64,000 nt of DNA, taken from Streptomyces griseocarneus. Lineage in GTDB: Bacteria; Actinomycetota; Actinomycetes; Streptomycetales; Streptomycetaceae. The translations under genes were made by a program, and so were the position numbers. Location of the stretch: contig NZ_BNBL01000004.1 of assembly GCF_014655595.1 (NCBI RefSeq), positions 477,680 through 541,679 on the forward strand, given 5' to 3'. Of this stretch, positions 24,296-34,571 are shown one piece after another (position 1 is the first letter of the stretch; each line of letters begins with the position of its first letter). The notes under the pieces are model-generated. The model searched no databases and was not told the DNA's origin. It was given only the letters and a program-made list of their open reading frames with translations.

Positions 24296-25495
24296 GTGAA
24301 CGTGCTGGACATCGTGCTGCTGATCGCCGCCGTGTGGTTCGCGATCATCGGCTACCGCCAGGGCTTCGTCGTCGGCGTGCTCTCGGTCATCGGTTTTCTG
24401 GGCGGCGGCCTCGCCGCCGTCTACGCGCTGCCCGTGATCTGGGCCGCCGCCACCGGCGACGCCGAGCCCGGCACGGTCGCGGCCGTCCTCGCCGTCGCCA
24501 TCGTCATCGTCTGCGCCTCCGTGGGCCAGGCCGCCACCACCCACCTCGGCAACAAGCTCCGTCGCCACATCACCTGGTCCCCGGCGCGCGCCCTCGACGC
24601 CACGGGCGGCGCGCTCGTCAACGTCGTCGCCATGCTGCTGGTGGCCTGGCTGATCGGCTCGGCGCTCGCCGGTACGACCCTGCCGACGCTGGGCCGGGAG
24701 GTGCGCAGCTCCAAGGTGCTGCTCGGCGTCGCCCGGGTGATTCCGTCGCAGGCCAACACCTGGTTCGCCGACTTCAGCACCGTCCTCGCGCAGAACGGCT
24801 TCCCCCAGGTCTTCGCGCCGTTCTCCACCGAGCCCATCACGTCGGTGCCCGCGCCCGACCCCGAGCTCGCGAACAGCCCCGTCGCCGTGGCCGCCCAGCG
24901 CAGCATCGTCAAGGTCGTCGGCAGCGCCCCCGGCTGCGGCAAGGTCCTGGAGGGCACCGGCTTCGTCTTCGCGCCCAACCGGGTGATGACCAACGCGCAC
25001 GTCGTCGGCGGGGTGGACGAGCCCACCGTGCAGATCGGCGGCCAGGGCAGGCTGTACGACGCCAGGGTCGTCCTCTACGACTGGAGGCGCGACATCGCCG
25101 TGCTCGACGTGCCCGCCCTGGACGCGCCCGCCCTGCCGTTCGCCGGGTCCGACGCGAACAGCGGCAAGAGCGCGATCGTCGCCGGCTTCCCCGAGAACGG
25201 TTCGTACGACGTGCGGGCCGCCCGGGTCCGCAGCCGGGTGCAGGCCAAGGGCCCGGACATCTACCACCGCGGCAACGTCCGCCGCGATGTGTACTCCCTC
25301 TACGCCACCGTGCGGCAGGGCAACTCCGGCGGCCCGCTGCTCACGCCGGACGGCGAGGTCTACGGCGTGGTCTTCGCCAAGTCCCTGGACGACCCCGACA
25401 CGGGGTACGCCCTGACCGCCGACGAAGTGCGTGAGGATGCCCTGTACGGCCGTACGGCCACGGGCCGGGCCGACACCCAGGGGTGCGCTCTCTGA
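24296..25495 (+). CDS. MarP-like membrane serine protease (CvpA plus trypsin domains)
   Basis: A 399-residue protein with four hydrophobic helices in residues 1-150 (CvpA-like, opening VNVLDIVLLIAAVWFAIIGY) followed by a trypsin-fold domain. The catalytic triad is His235 (TNAHVVGG), Asp266 (RRDIAVLDV) and Ser344 (RQGNSGGPL). Mycobacterial MarP has the same layout and acts in the periplasm in acid and oxidative stress tolerance, cleaving a peptidoglycan hydrolase. GTG at 24296 is chosen because it opens the first helix. A single cysteine pair near 214 and at the C terminus could form a disulfide. Confidence 0.9.
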   Translation: MNVLDIVLLIAAVWFAIIGYRQGFVVGVLSVIGFLGGGLAAVYALPVIWAAATGDAEPGTVAAVLAVAIVIVCASVGQAATTHLGNKLRRHITWSPARALDATGGALVNVVAMLLVAWLIGSALAGTTLPTLGREVRSSKVLLGVARVIPSQANTWFADFSTVLAQNGFPQVFAPFSTEPITSVPAPDPELANSPVAVAAQRSIVKVVGSAPGCGKVLEGTGFVFAPNRVMTNAHVVGGVDEPTVQIGGQGRLYDARVVLYDWRRDIAVLDVPALDAPALPFAGSDANSGKSAIVAGFPENGSYDVRAARVRSRVQAKGPDIYHRGNVRRDVYSLYATVRQGNSGGPLLTPDGEVYGVVFAKSLDDPDTGYALTADEVREDALYGRTATGRADTQGCAL

Positions 25496-25951
25496 GCCCG
25501 TCCCGGACCGGTCAGCGGCCTCGCGCCACCCGCGGGGGCCCCGGCACCGGCGGCTGCGGCCCCGGCGTCAGCGGCTGCGGGGATGCCTCAGTCGCGCCGA
25601 CACCCATCGGGCGCGACGGCGGATGATCCGCGGGATGCCGATCCGGGGGTCGGGTCCGGCCCCCGGCCGGTGATCGCCGCGCCCCGGCGCATCCGTCACA
25701 GCCACGGCGGCGTCGGCATCGCCGCGCTCCTGAGTCACGTCAGTCACGTCACGGTAGTCGTGCGTCCAGCCCATACCAGAAGCTCTGCCCGGGCCCAATG
25801 GTCGGTAATCGCCCATGGGTCCGGCAATTGGCCTATGCGCGAGGCAATTGGCTGTTCGGTGAACGGACGTTCCCGTCCGTTCACCGGTGCATCACCGCTC
25901 CGTGGTGGTGCGTCACCCGTCGTACCGTTCGAACCGGGCGCCCGGAAACGC
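25496..25951. promoter_or_regulatory. 456-bp convergent spacer with repeats and a hairpin
   Basis: No gene is supported here. The spacer contains two exact copies of GGCAATTGGC (25823-25832 and 25843-25852) whose starts lie 20 bp apart, and a 13-bp hairpin at 25857-25886. The repeats are AT-rich islands in GC-rich DNA. The region separates two convergent genes, so the repeats are not in an obvious promoter position. Confidence 0.5.
25857..25886. terminator. 13-bp perfect hairpin
   Basis: CGGTGAACGGACG (25857-25869) pairs with CGTCCGTTCACCG (25874-25886) around a TTCC loop. It lies 65 bases beyond the stop of the minus-strand alpha/beta hydrolase gene, so it is its likely terminator. Confidence 0.7.
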
Positions 25952-26959
25952 CTACCGATCGGGTTCCGGGTCCTTCAGCCAGCTGATCAGCTCCGCCGAG
26001 AAGGCCACGGGATCCTCCTCGTGCGGGAAGTGCCCGAGGCCGTCGAAGAGCCGCCAGCGGTAGGGCGCCTCGACGTATTCGCCGGATCCCGCGGCGCTGC
26101 GCGTGCGCATCACCGGATCGAGGGATCCGTGCAGGTGGAGCGTCGGCACCCGCACCGGCCGCTTCATGCGGCGGTTGAACTGCATGCCGTCCGGGCGGGC
26201 CATGGACCGCACCATCCAGCGGTACGGCTCGATGGAGCAGTGCGCCGTGGAGGGGATCGTCATCGCCCGCCGGTAGACGTCGACGGACTCGTCGTCGGGC
26301 AGCCGCGGGCCGGACCAGTCCCGGATCAGCCGCCCCACCAGCGCCGCGTCGTCCGCGACCAGCCGGCGTTCCGGCAGCCACGGCCGCTGGAAGCCCCAGA
26401 TGTGGGAGCCCGCGGCGCTCTGCTTGACGTCGGCGAGCATCGCGGAGCGCCAGCGGCGCGGGTGCGGCATCGAGGACACCGCGAGCCGGCGCACCAGCTT
26501 GGGCCGCATCACGGCGGCGGTCCAGGCGAGGTAGCCGCCCAGGTCGTGCCCGACCAGCGCGGCGTCCGGCTCGCCGAGGGAACGGATCACGCCCGTGATG
26601 TCGAGGGCGAGGTTCGCGGGGTCGTAGCCCCGGGGCGTACGGTCGCTGCCGCCCACCCCCCGCAGGTCCATCGCCACCGCCCGGAACCCGGCCTCCGCGA
26701 GCGCCGGCATCTGATGCCGCCACGTCCACCAGAACTGCGGGAAGCCGTGCAACAGCAGCACCAGCGGCCCCTCGCCCATCTCGGCGATGTGGAACCGTGC
26801 CCCGTTCGCCGCGACCTCCCGGTGCGTCCAGGGGCCGTCCGGTCGTACGACCGCGGTGGGCGAGGCCCCCGGCCCGCCCGGCGCGGTGGGCGCCGAGGGG
26901 GCCGCTGGCCGGTCGGGGTCGGGGGACGCGGGCGCTGCGGAGGTATCGGGCACCGTCAT
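25952..26959 (-). CDS. Alpha/beta hydrolase, epoxide-hydrolase-like
   Basis: A 335-residue alpha/beta hydrolase. HGFPQFWWTWRHQM is the oxyanion-hole motif, GHDLGG places an aspartate nucleophile (Asp139) where lipases have serine, and GLGHFPHEEDP supplies the catalytic His. Asp nucleophile plus HGFP plus WWTWR is the pattern of soluble epoxide hydrolases and haloalkane dehalogenases. A Pro/Ala-rich N-terminal extension of about 40 residues is unusual but common in Streptomyces. Its ATG overlaps the stop of the holin-like gene, so it is second in a two-gene operon. Epoxide hydrolysis is inferred from motifs. Confidence 0.87.
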   Translation of the reverse strand: MTVPDTSAAPASPDPDRPAAPSAPTAPGGPGASPTAVVRPDGPWTHREVAANGARFHIAEMGEGPLVLLLHGFPQFWWTWRHQMPALAEAGFRAVAMDLRGVGGSDRTPRGYDPANLALDITGVIRSLGEPDAALVGHDLGGYLAWTAAVMRPKLVRRLAVSSMPHPRRWRSAMLADVKQSAAGSHIWGFQRPWLPERRLVADDAALVGRLIRDWSGPRLPDDESVDVYRRAMTIPSTAHCSIEPYRWMVRSMARPDGMQFNRRMKRPVRVPTLHLHGSLDPVMRTRSAAGSGEYVEAPYRWRLFDGLGHFPHEEDPVAFSAELISWLKDPEPDR

Positions 26960-27414
26960 ACGGACGAGCGTGTCACAGATGCGTCCGCCGGGCTCGTGTC
27001 GGCCACGGGACGCGGGTGCGGCTTGACGGTGCCGAGCACCGCCGCCGTCTCCTTGGCCGAGGCGATGCTCTTCTCGGGCTTCTTGATCTTCTTGAACTTG
27101 GCCACGGCCATCAGCCCGAGCAGCGCCGCGAGCAGCAGGTAGGCGCCACCGGTGATCAGGAACGACCAGGCGAGCCCGAGGCCGAGGTTGTGGATCCCGT
27201 ACGCCGCCGCGAAGCTCAGCACCGGCAGGGAGAAGAGCGCCAGGACACCCGCGGCGGCGATGGCGCCACCGCCGATGCCCAGCCGTCGGGCGTCCTGTCG
27301 CAGCTCGGCCTTGGCCAGCGCGATCTCGTCGTGCACCAGCGCGGACAGCTCGGTGGTGGCCGCCGCCACCAGCTGGCCGAGGCTGCGGTTCGCGCCGTCG
27401 TCGGCTGCGCTCAT
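26956..27414 (-). CDS. Holin-like (phage holin superfamily III/DUF1469) membrane protein
   Basis: A 152-residue protein with an amphipathic N-terminal helix (LGQLVAAATTELSALVHDEIALAKAELRQD), two transmembrane helices (about 48-72 and 78-105) and a basic tail. This is the layout of the actinobacterial phage-holin-family/DUF1469 proteins, which are housekeeping genes here, not prophage relics. ATG at 27414 is chosen because GGGAG lies 6 bases upstream; another ATG at 27435 is in frame. The stop overlaps the hydrolase start (ATGA). Role unknown, probably at the membrane periphery. Confidence 0.8.
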   Translation of the reverse strand: MSAADDGANRSLGQLVAAATTELSALVHDEIALAKAELRQDARRLGIGGGAIAAAGVLALFSLPVLSFAAAYGIHNLGLGLAWSFLITGGAYLLLAALLGLMAVAKFKKIKKPEKSIASAKETAAVLGTVKPHPRPVADTSPADASVTRSSV

Positions 27415-27460
27415 CGGCTGCTCCCTCATCGTCATCAGCTCGGGCGTAAAGACTCTCAGA

Positions 27461-28858
27461 TCATGCCGGACCGTCGCCCAGGGTGGTGCGCTCCGAGGCG
27501 ACTTGTGCCAGTTTGCGGTGCGTGGCCGCCTTCGCCTCGTAGATGGCGGCCATGCGCAGGTGGAACTCGGGGTTGTCCTGCTCGTAGATGTCCGGGATGC
27601 CGTCCTCGTCGTCGTCGCGGTCCTCTTCCGCGCACAGCTTCTTGTACTTGTTGTCGCGCAGTTTGAGGAGTGTGGACGCGAGAATGGCGGCGATCAGGGA
27701 GCCCACGAGCACGGCGGCCTTGATCTCTTCGACCAGGAGCGGGTCGTCGCCGAACGCGAGCTCACCGATCAGCAGGGACACCGTGAAGCCGATGCCGGCC
27801 AGCGAGGCCACGGCCAGGACGTCCGGCCACTTCAGGTCCGGGTTCAGCTCCGCCCTGGTGAAGCGGGCCGCCGCCCAGGTGCCGCCGAACACCCCCACCG
27901 CCTTGCCCACGACCAGTCCCAGGACGACGCCGAGCGTCTCCGGCCGGGTGAAGACGTCCGACAGCGCACCGCCGGTGACGGCCACGCCCGCCGAGAACAG
28001 CGCGAACAGCGGCACTGCCAGGCCCGCCGACAGGGGGCGCACGAGGTGCTCGATGTGCTCGCCGGGGGAGCGCTCCTCGGCGTCGCGCCGGGTGCAGCGC
28101 AGCATGAGCCCCATGGCGACGCCCGCGATCGTCGCGTGGACGCCGCTGTTGTACATCAGCGCCCAGTTGACGACCGCCAGCGGCACGTAGACGTACCAGC
28201 CGCGCACCCCCTTGCGCAGCAGCAGCCAGAAGACGACCAGGCCCAGCACGGCGAAGCCGAGGGCGGCGAAGTTCAGCGTCGAGGTGAAGAACACCGCGAT
28301 GATCAGGATCGCGAAGAGGTCGTCGACGACCGCCAGGGTCAGCAGGAACGCGCGCAGTGCCGAGGGCAGGGCGGTGCCGATGACGGCGAGCACGGCGAGC
28401 GCGAAGGCGATGTCGGTGGCGGTGGGCACGGCCCAGCCGGCGAGTGAGCCGCCGCCGCTCGAGGCGACGGTGAAGTAGACGAGGGCCGGTGCGGCCATGC
28501 CGCAGAGCGCGGCGACGACCGGGAGGATCGCGGCCTTGGGGTCGCGCAGCTCGCCGGCTACCAGCTCGCGCTTGAGCTCGATGCCCGCGACGAAGAAGAA
28601 GACGGCGAGCATGCCGTCGGCGGCCCAGTGCTGCACGGAGAGGTCCAGGCCGAGGGCGGCCGGTCCGAAGTGGAAGGAGCGCACGGCCTCGTAGCTGGCG
28701 CGCACGGGGGTGTTCGCCCAGATCAGCGCGGCAACGGCGGCGACGAGCAGCAGCACGCCGCCGACGGTCTCGGTGCGCAGCGCGTCCGCGAGGTAGTTCC
28801 GTTCGGGCAGCGGAAGCCTGCCGAGGAAGACGGAGCGACGGTTCTTGGGCGCGGCCAC
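27461..28858 (-). CDS. nhaA: NhaA-type sodium/proton antiporter
   Basis: A 465-residue antiporter that exports sodium in exchange for protons. It has about 12 membrane helices, the GMAAPALVYF and PTATDIAFALAVLAVIG motifs and the ion-binding Asp pair in LAVVDDLFAILIIAVFF. A C-terminal cytoplasmic extension of about 70 residues is acidic and helical, beyond the E. coli protein length and usual for actinobacterial NhaA. The upstream region 28895-28975 carries two strong operator-like repeats, so the gene is probably regulated by a dedicated repressor. Confidence 0.93.
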   Translation of the reverse strand: MAAPKNRRSVFLGRLPLPERNYLADALRTETVGGVLLLVAAVAALIWANTPVRASYEAVRSFHFGPAALGLDLSVQHWAADGMLAVFFFVAGIELKRELVAGELRDPKAAILPVVAALCGMAAPALVYFTVASSGGGSLAGWAVPTATDIAFALAVLAVIGTALPSALRAFLLTLAVVDDLFAILIIAVFFTSTLNFAALGFAVLGLVVFWLLLRKGVRGWYVYVPLAVVNWALMYNSGVHATIAGVAMGLMLRCTRRDAEERSPGEHIEHLVRPLSAGLAVPLFALFSAGVAVTGGALSDVFTRPETLGVVLGLVVGKAVGVFGGTWAAARFTRAELNPDLKWPDVLAVASLAGIGFTVSLLIGELAFGDDPLLVEEIKAAVLVGSLIAAILASTLLKLRDNKYKKLCAEEDRDDDEDGIPDIYEQDNPEFHLRMAAIYEAKAATHRKLAQVASERTTLGDGPA

Positions 28859-28894
28859 GGCGGTGGACCTCCTGCGGGTCGGCGTCGACTGAAA

Positions 28895-28975
28895 ACACGT
28901 GGGTACACGTGTGTTGTGTGCCGACCAGACTTCCCGGCGCGCCTTTGATTCTTGTCGCGATATTGACGCGACAAG
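28895..28975. promoter_or_regulatory. Operator-like repeats upstream of nhaA
   Basis: Two motifs are visible. ACACGTG is repeated at 28895-28901 and 28905-28911, one helical turn apart and followed by TGTTGTG. Farther upstream, CTTGTCGCG (28951-28959) and CGCGACAAG (28967-28975) form a perfect 9-bp inverted repeat around ATATTGA, the geometry of a homodimeric repressor site. The regulator is not known. Confidence 0.6.
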
Positions 28976-28998
28976 TACTTACCTTAGCCGGAACGGGT

Positions 28999-29031
28999 GA
29001 AGGGCACCCGGCGAGCTGCCGGGTGCCCTTC
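28999..29031 (-). terminator. Terminator of acsA
   Basis: A 14-bp perfect stem, GAAGGGCACCCGGC (28999-29012) with GCCGGGTGCCCTTC (29018-29031), and a GAGCT loop, about 48 bases beyond the acsA stop. Confidence 0.85.
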
Positions 29032-29078
29032 GTTCGCGCGGGTCGCGGAGACCGTGGAGGCCGGGGAGGCCGTGGAGG

Positions 29079-31046
<1,968 letters not shown>

Positions 31047-31231
31047 GACATCTCCCTTTCCCAGGGGGCTCGTTGCTCCCGGCCATAGCTCATCAGCCCG
31101 GGGCACACCCTGACAAGGGGTGTGGACAAAAACTGGTTTAGACCTTTGCTCGATCGTTGCCCGAGGTCAGAGGGCGTGGTGCGGCCCGCCGCGGGCGCGC
31201 GCCGGGACGGGCGGGCACGGTCAGGGAGAGC

Positions 31232-33292
31232 TCACGCCGCATCCAGGACCCCGGGCCGGACAGCGGTGAAGGTGCGGGAGCGGCGGTCGAGGACGTAGGC
31301 CTGAGCCTCGCCCACGTGGAAGTACATCCCGTGCAGCTGAAGCGATCCTTCCGCCACCCGTCGGGCGACACAGGCATGGGCCATCAGGTGGTCGAGCTGC
31401 TGCATCACGTTGACGAGCGCCAGCCGCTCCACGTCATCCGTCACGAGCCGCTCGGCCAGCGCCACCTCCCCGCGCCCCAGCCGCCCGATCCGCTGCATAC
31501 GGGCCAGGCTCGGGCGGCCGTGCCGCAGCCAGCGGGTGAGCGGGGTCTGGCCGCCGACCGGAAGTCCGTGCCCGGCGGGGGAGGCGGCGAGGTCCAGCAG
31601 TGCCTGCATCGCCCCGCATCCGGAGTGGCCGCACACGGTGATGCTGCCCACCTTCAGCACCTCGACCGCGTACTCCACGGCCGCCGCCACCGAGTCGCAG
31701 CTGGCGTCGCTGCCGGGCGGAGGCATCAGATTGCCGACGTTGCGCACGGTGAAGAGATCTCCGGGGCCGCTGGAGGTGATCATGCTGGTCACCAGCCGGG
31801 AGTCGGCGCAGGTCAGGAAGAGCTGGCTGGGGCGCTGGCCCTCGCGGGCGAGCCGCGCCAGCTCGTCGCGGACGAGCGGGGCGGTGTTGCGCTGGAAGGC
31901 GCTGACCCCGCCGAGCAGTTGCCGCTCGCCACCGATCTCCGCCGCGTCCGCTTCGGCGTCCGCGGGGCGGGTGCAGTCGTGCTGGCGCCAGGGCGTCCAG
32001 GGGAGGCAGCTGTGGGCGCCGACGGCACCCGCTGCCTCGTGTCCGTACCGGCTGCGAAAGCCGGCCCAGCGCCGCCTCAGCGCGAGAAGCGCGGTGACCG
32101 AGATGCCCACAGTGACCCCCTGCAGAACGCCGAACAGCACTACGGCCCCCAACGTGGCCGCGTAGACCGCGAAGTCGCCTTGCCGTCGCGCGTGCCGAAG
32201 GTGCGCGGAGCGCACCATCCGCACGCCGACCGCCGTGATCAGAACCGCCAGGGCGACCGCCGGGACCCACGCGAACGTGGCCGTGAGCAGGGCGGCGCAC
32301 AGCAGTGCTCCTACGCCGTACAGAACGGTCGCCGCGCGGGAGCCTTCTTCTCTTTCTGTTTCTTCCGCCGCGGTCGGCGCCCGGTCCCGCCTCGTGTCTC
32401 CTGCGGTGTGCTCGTCCTCGGCGCCCGGCCGGGCGGGACGCCAGGCGTGGATCGCGCCGCCCGCCACCGGCAACCCGCCCAGCAGCCCGGACAGCAGATT
32501 GGCCACCCCCTGGCCGGCGAACGCACGCGCCGAGAGGCCGGGCGTCTCCGCGCTCGCGACGAGCACGACCGCCACAACGGCTCCGAGGAGCCCCACCACC
32601 GGCCCGTCCGGCAGGGCGGGGAGCGCCGTCAACTCCCAAGGGGAGGCGGTGACGCGGGCCACGTCCAGAACGAGGCCCGTCGCCGTGGCGACGGCCAGGG
32701 CGGCGAACGGCGCGGGGACCGGCCGGGTCCACCGGGCGGCCGGCACGGGCAGGCGCGGCCAGGCGACCAGAACCACCACGGTGGCCACGCCCACCAGCAG
32801 CGTCGGCAGGTGCGCACGCATCATGTCGGCGGGGAGAGCCGCCAGATTCCCCAGGGCCGACTCGTTGGGCCGGCTGCCCAGCACGGCGGGCAGCCGACCG
32901 AGCACGATCGTGACACCGATCGCGGCGAGCATGCCCGCGGCGATCGGCGGACCGATCGCCGGAAGTGCGCGCGCCATGAGCGAGGGGCGGGCCATTCGCA
33001 CCGCGCCCAGGAGGAGTTGGGCCGCGCCGGCAAGCACAGTGATGGCGCACATGGCGCGCCAGCCGTGGTGCTGGACCAGCCCGGCCGTCACCACGATCAG
33101 CCCCGTGGCCGCGCCGCTCGCGCGAAGCGACGTTCCCCCGAACAGCCCGGCCACGATGCCGCCCACCGCCACCGCGACCGGCCCCGCCCACAGCGGTGCG
33201 CCGCAGGCGAGCGCGATTCCCAGGGAGAGGGGAACGGCGGCCAGAAAGAGGGAGGCGGAGGCGGACACGTCCTGCCGAGCGCGCATGGTCAT
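31232..33292 (-). CDS. SulP anion transporter fused to beta-carbonic anhydrase
   Basis: A 686-residue fusion. Residues about 10-410 are a SulP-type transporter with 10-12 membrane helices. A cytoplasmic linker follows, and residues about 450-686 form a beta-carbonic anhydrase with zinc ligands in LTCADSR (Cys near 493) and VCGHSGCGAM (His and Cys near 548-551). SulP members of this type move bicarbonate or sulfate, and the attached enzyme converts CO2 and bicarbonate at the membrane. The SulP half is followed by the anhydrase instead of the usual STAS domain. ATG at 33292 or 33286 starts the protein. Confidence 0.9.
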   Translation of the reverse strand: MTMRARQDVSASASLFLAAVPLSLGIALACGAPLWAGPVAVAVGGIVAGLFGGTSLRASGAATGLIVVTAGLVQHHGWRAMCAITVLAGAAQLLLGAVRMARPSLMARALPAIGPPIAAGMLAAIGVTIVLGRLPAVLGSRPNESALGNLAALPADMMRAHLPTLLVGVATVVVLVAWPRLPVPAARWTRPVPAPFAALAVATATGLVLDVARVTASPWELTALPALPDGPVVGLLGAVVAVVLVASAETPGLSARAFAGQGVANLLSGLLGGLPVAGGAIHAWRPARPGAEDEHTAGDTRRDRAPTAAEETEREEGSRAATVLYGVGALLCAALLTATFAWVPAVALAVLITAVGVRMVRSAHLRHARRQGDFAVYAATLGAVVLFGVLQGVTVGISVTALLALRRRWAGFRSRYGHEAAGAVGAHSCLPWTPWRQHDCTRPADAEADAAEIGGERQLLGGVSAFQRNTAPLVRDELARLAREGQRPSQLFLTCADSRLVTSMITSSGPGDLFTVRNVGNLMPPPGSDASCDSVAAAVEYAVEVLKVGSITVCGHSGCGAMQALLDLAASPAGHGLPVGGQTPLTRWLRHGRPSLARMQRIGRLGRGEVALAERLVTDDVERLALVNVMQQLDHLMAHACVARRVAEGSLQLHGMYFHVGEAQAYVLDRRSRTFTAVRPGVLDAA

Positions 33293-33477
33293 TTCCCGTC
33301 CTCGTGTCTGCGATGGCGGGTGTTTCTCAACTCTCAGTAAATGAATCGTAATGGAGAGTAAAGAAATGACCGAGGGGCGGGCGGAAGCTTCCCCCTATTG
33401 GGTGACTATGTACTTTTATCTGTTTGGCCCGTTTCGGGCGTTGACGGCTAAGCCGTCGACCGTGCAGGGCCCGCTCG

Positions 33478-34470
33478 TCAGGCCGGCTGGGGAGCGGCCA
33501 GGAGTCGTTCGTCCAGTACGAAGGCGGGGTCGACCTGGGCCGCCAGGTCCGCACCCGTCTTCGCGTTGCCCCAGCGCTCCGCGTTCTTGAGGTGGAAGTG
33601 CACCATCTGACGGGTGTACCGCTGCCAGTCGCGCCGCTCGTACGACCGGTCCGCCGTGGCCCGCAGGGTGCCCAGAGCGTTCCGGTTGACTTCTTCCAGG
33701 AGCTCGAAGCGGGGCGGGCGTCCCTTCTCCATGGCGCGCACCCAGTCGGAGTGGCCGAAGGTCGTCAGCAGGTCGTCGCCCACCTCGGCACGCAGGAAGT
33801 CGAGGTCGTCGGGGCCCTGCACCTTGTTGCCGACGACCTTCAGTCCGACGCCGAAGTCCCGGGCGTACTCCTTGTACTGCCGGTACACGGAGACACCCTT
33901 ACGGGTGGGTTCGGCGATCAGGAAGGTCATGTCGAAACGGGTGAACATGCCGGAGGCGAAGGAGTCGCTGCCCGCCGTCATGTCGACGACCACGTACTCG
34001 CCCGGGCCGTCGACGAGGTGGTTCAGGCACAGCTCGACCGCGCCGACCTTCGAGTGGTAGCAGGCGACACCCAGGTCGGAGTCGTTGAACGGGCCGGTCA
34101 CCATCAGCCGCACGGCGGCCTCGTCGTCCAGCCGGACCGTGCGGGCGCACGCCTCGTAGACCGGGTTGTCCTCACGGACGCGCAGCAGCCGGGAGCCCTC
34201 GCCCGGGGGCGTCGTCTTGATCATGGTCTCGGCCGAGGTGATGCGCGGGTTCGACCCGCGCAGGAATTCCTTGATCAGGGGCAGCCGCGCCCCCATCGCG
34301 GGCAGGGCGGCGCTCTCCGCCTCGTCGAGCCCCAGCGCGGCGCCCAGGTGCTGGTTGATGTCGGCGTCCACGGCGATGACCGGGACCTGCTCGGCGGCGA
34401 GGTGCCGGATGAACAAAGAGGACAGCGTCGTCTTGCCGCTGCCGCCCTTCCCTACGAAAGCGATCTTCAT
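33478..34470 (-). CDS. CooC/MinD-like P-loop ATPase
   Basis: A 330-residue ATPase of the SIMIBI class with MKIAFVGKGGSGKTT at the very start (deviant Walker A), VIAVDADINQHLGAALG as switch I and YVVVDMTAGSDSFASGMFTRFD as switch II. The closest known relatives are CooC-type nickel-insertion and MinD-like ATPases, but the C-terminal 120 residues are helical and unlike MinD. ATG at 34470 is taken; TTG and GTG lie just upstream in frame. It is divergent from the Fic-like gene. No nickel enzyme is encoded nearby, so its client is unknown. Confidence 0.82.
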   Translation of the reverse strand: MKIAFVGKGGSGKTTLSSLFIRHLAAEQVPVIAVDADINQHLGAALGLDEAESAALPAMGARLPLIKEFLRGSNPRITSAETMIKTTPPGEGSRLLRVREDNPVYEACARTVRLDDEAAVRLMVTGPFNDSDLGVACYHSKVGAVELCLNHLVDGPGEYVVVDMTAGSDSFASGMFTRFDMTFLIAEPTRKGVSVYRQYKEYARDFGVGLKVVGNKVQGPDDLDFLRAEVGDDLLTTFGHSDWVRAMEKGRPPRFELLEEVNRNALGTLRATADRSYERRDWQRYTRQMVHFHLKNAERWGNAKTGADLAAQVDPAFVLDERLLAAPQPA

Positions 34471-34571
34471 GTTCACCAAGAGTAGGTGCGGAGGTGCTCT
34501 GAGTGAGAGCGGTGAGTGAAGAGGACCACTCTTTCGAGGGGTGTGAGGGCGAAGTGCGTACTGTTTTACCC

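Noticed and set aside
26956..27414. Prophage remnant because of the holin-like protein
   Set aside because: No lysis, capsid or integrase genes are near. Such holin-like proteins are normal core genes in Streptomyces.
33351..33590. Small plus-strand gene in the SulP to ATPase gap
   Set aside because: It overlaps the 3' end of the ATPase gene on the other strand and has Arg/Pro-rich low-complexity content.
33478..34470. Arsenite-export ATPase
   Set aside because: It has a single P-loop domain without the ArsA duplication, and there are no ars genes near. The class is CooC/MinD-like.
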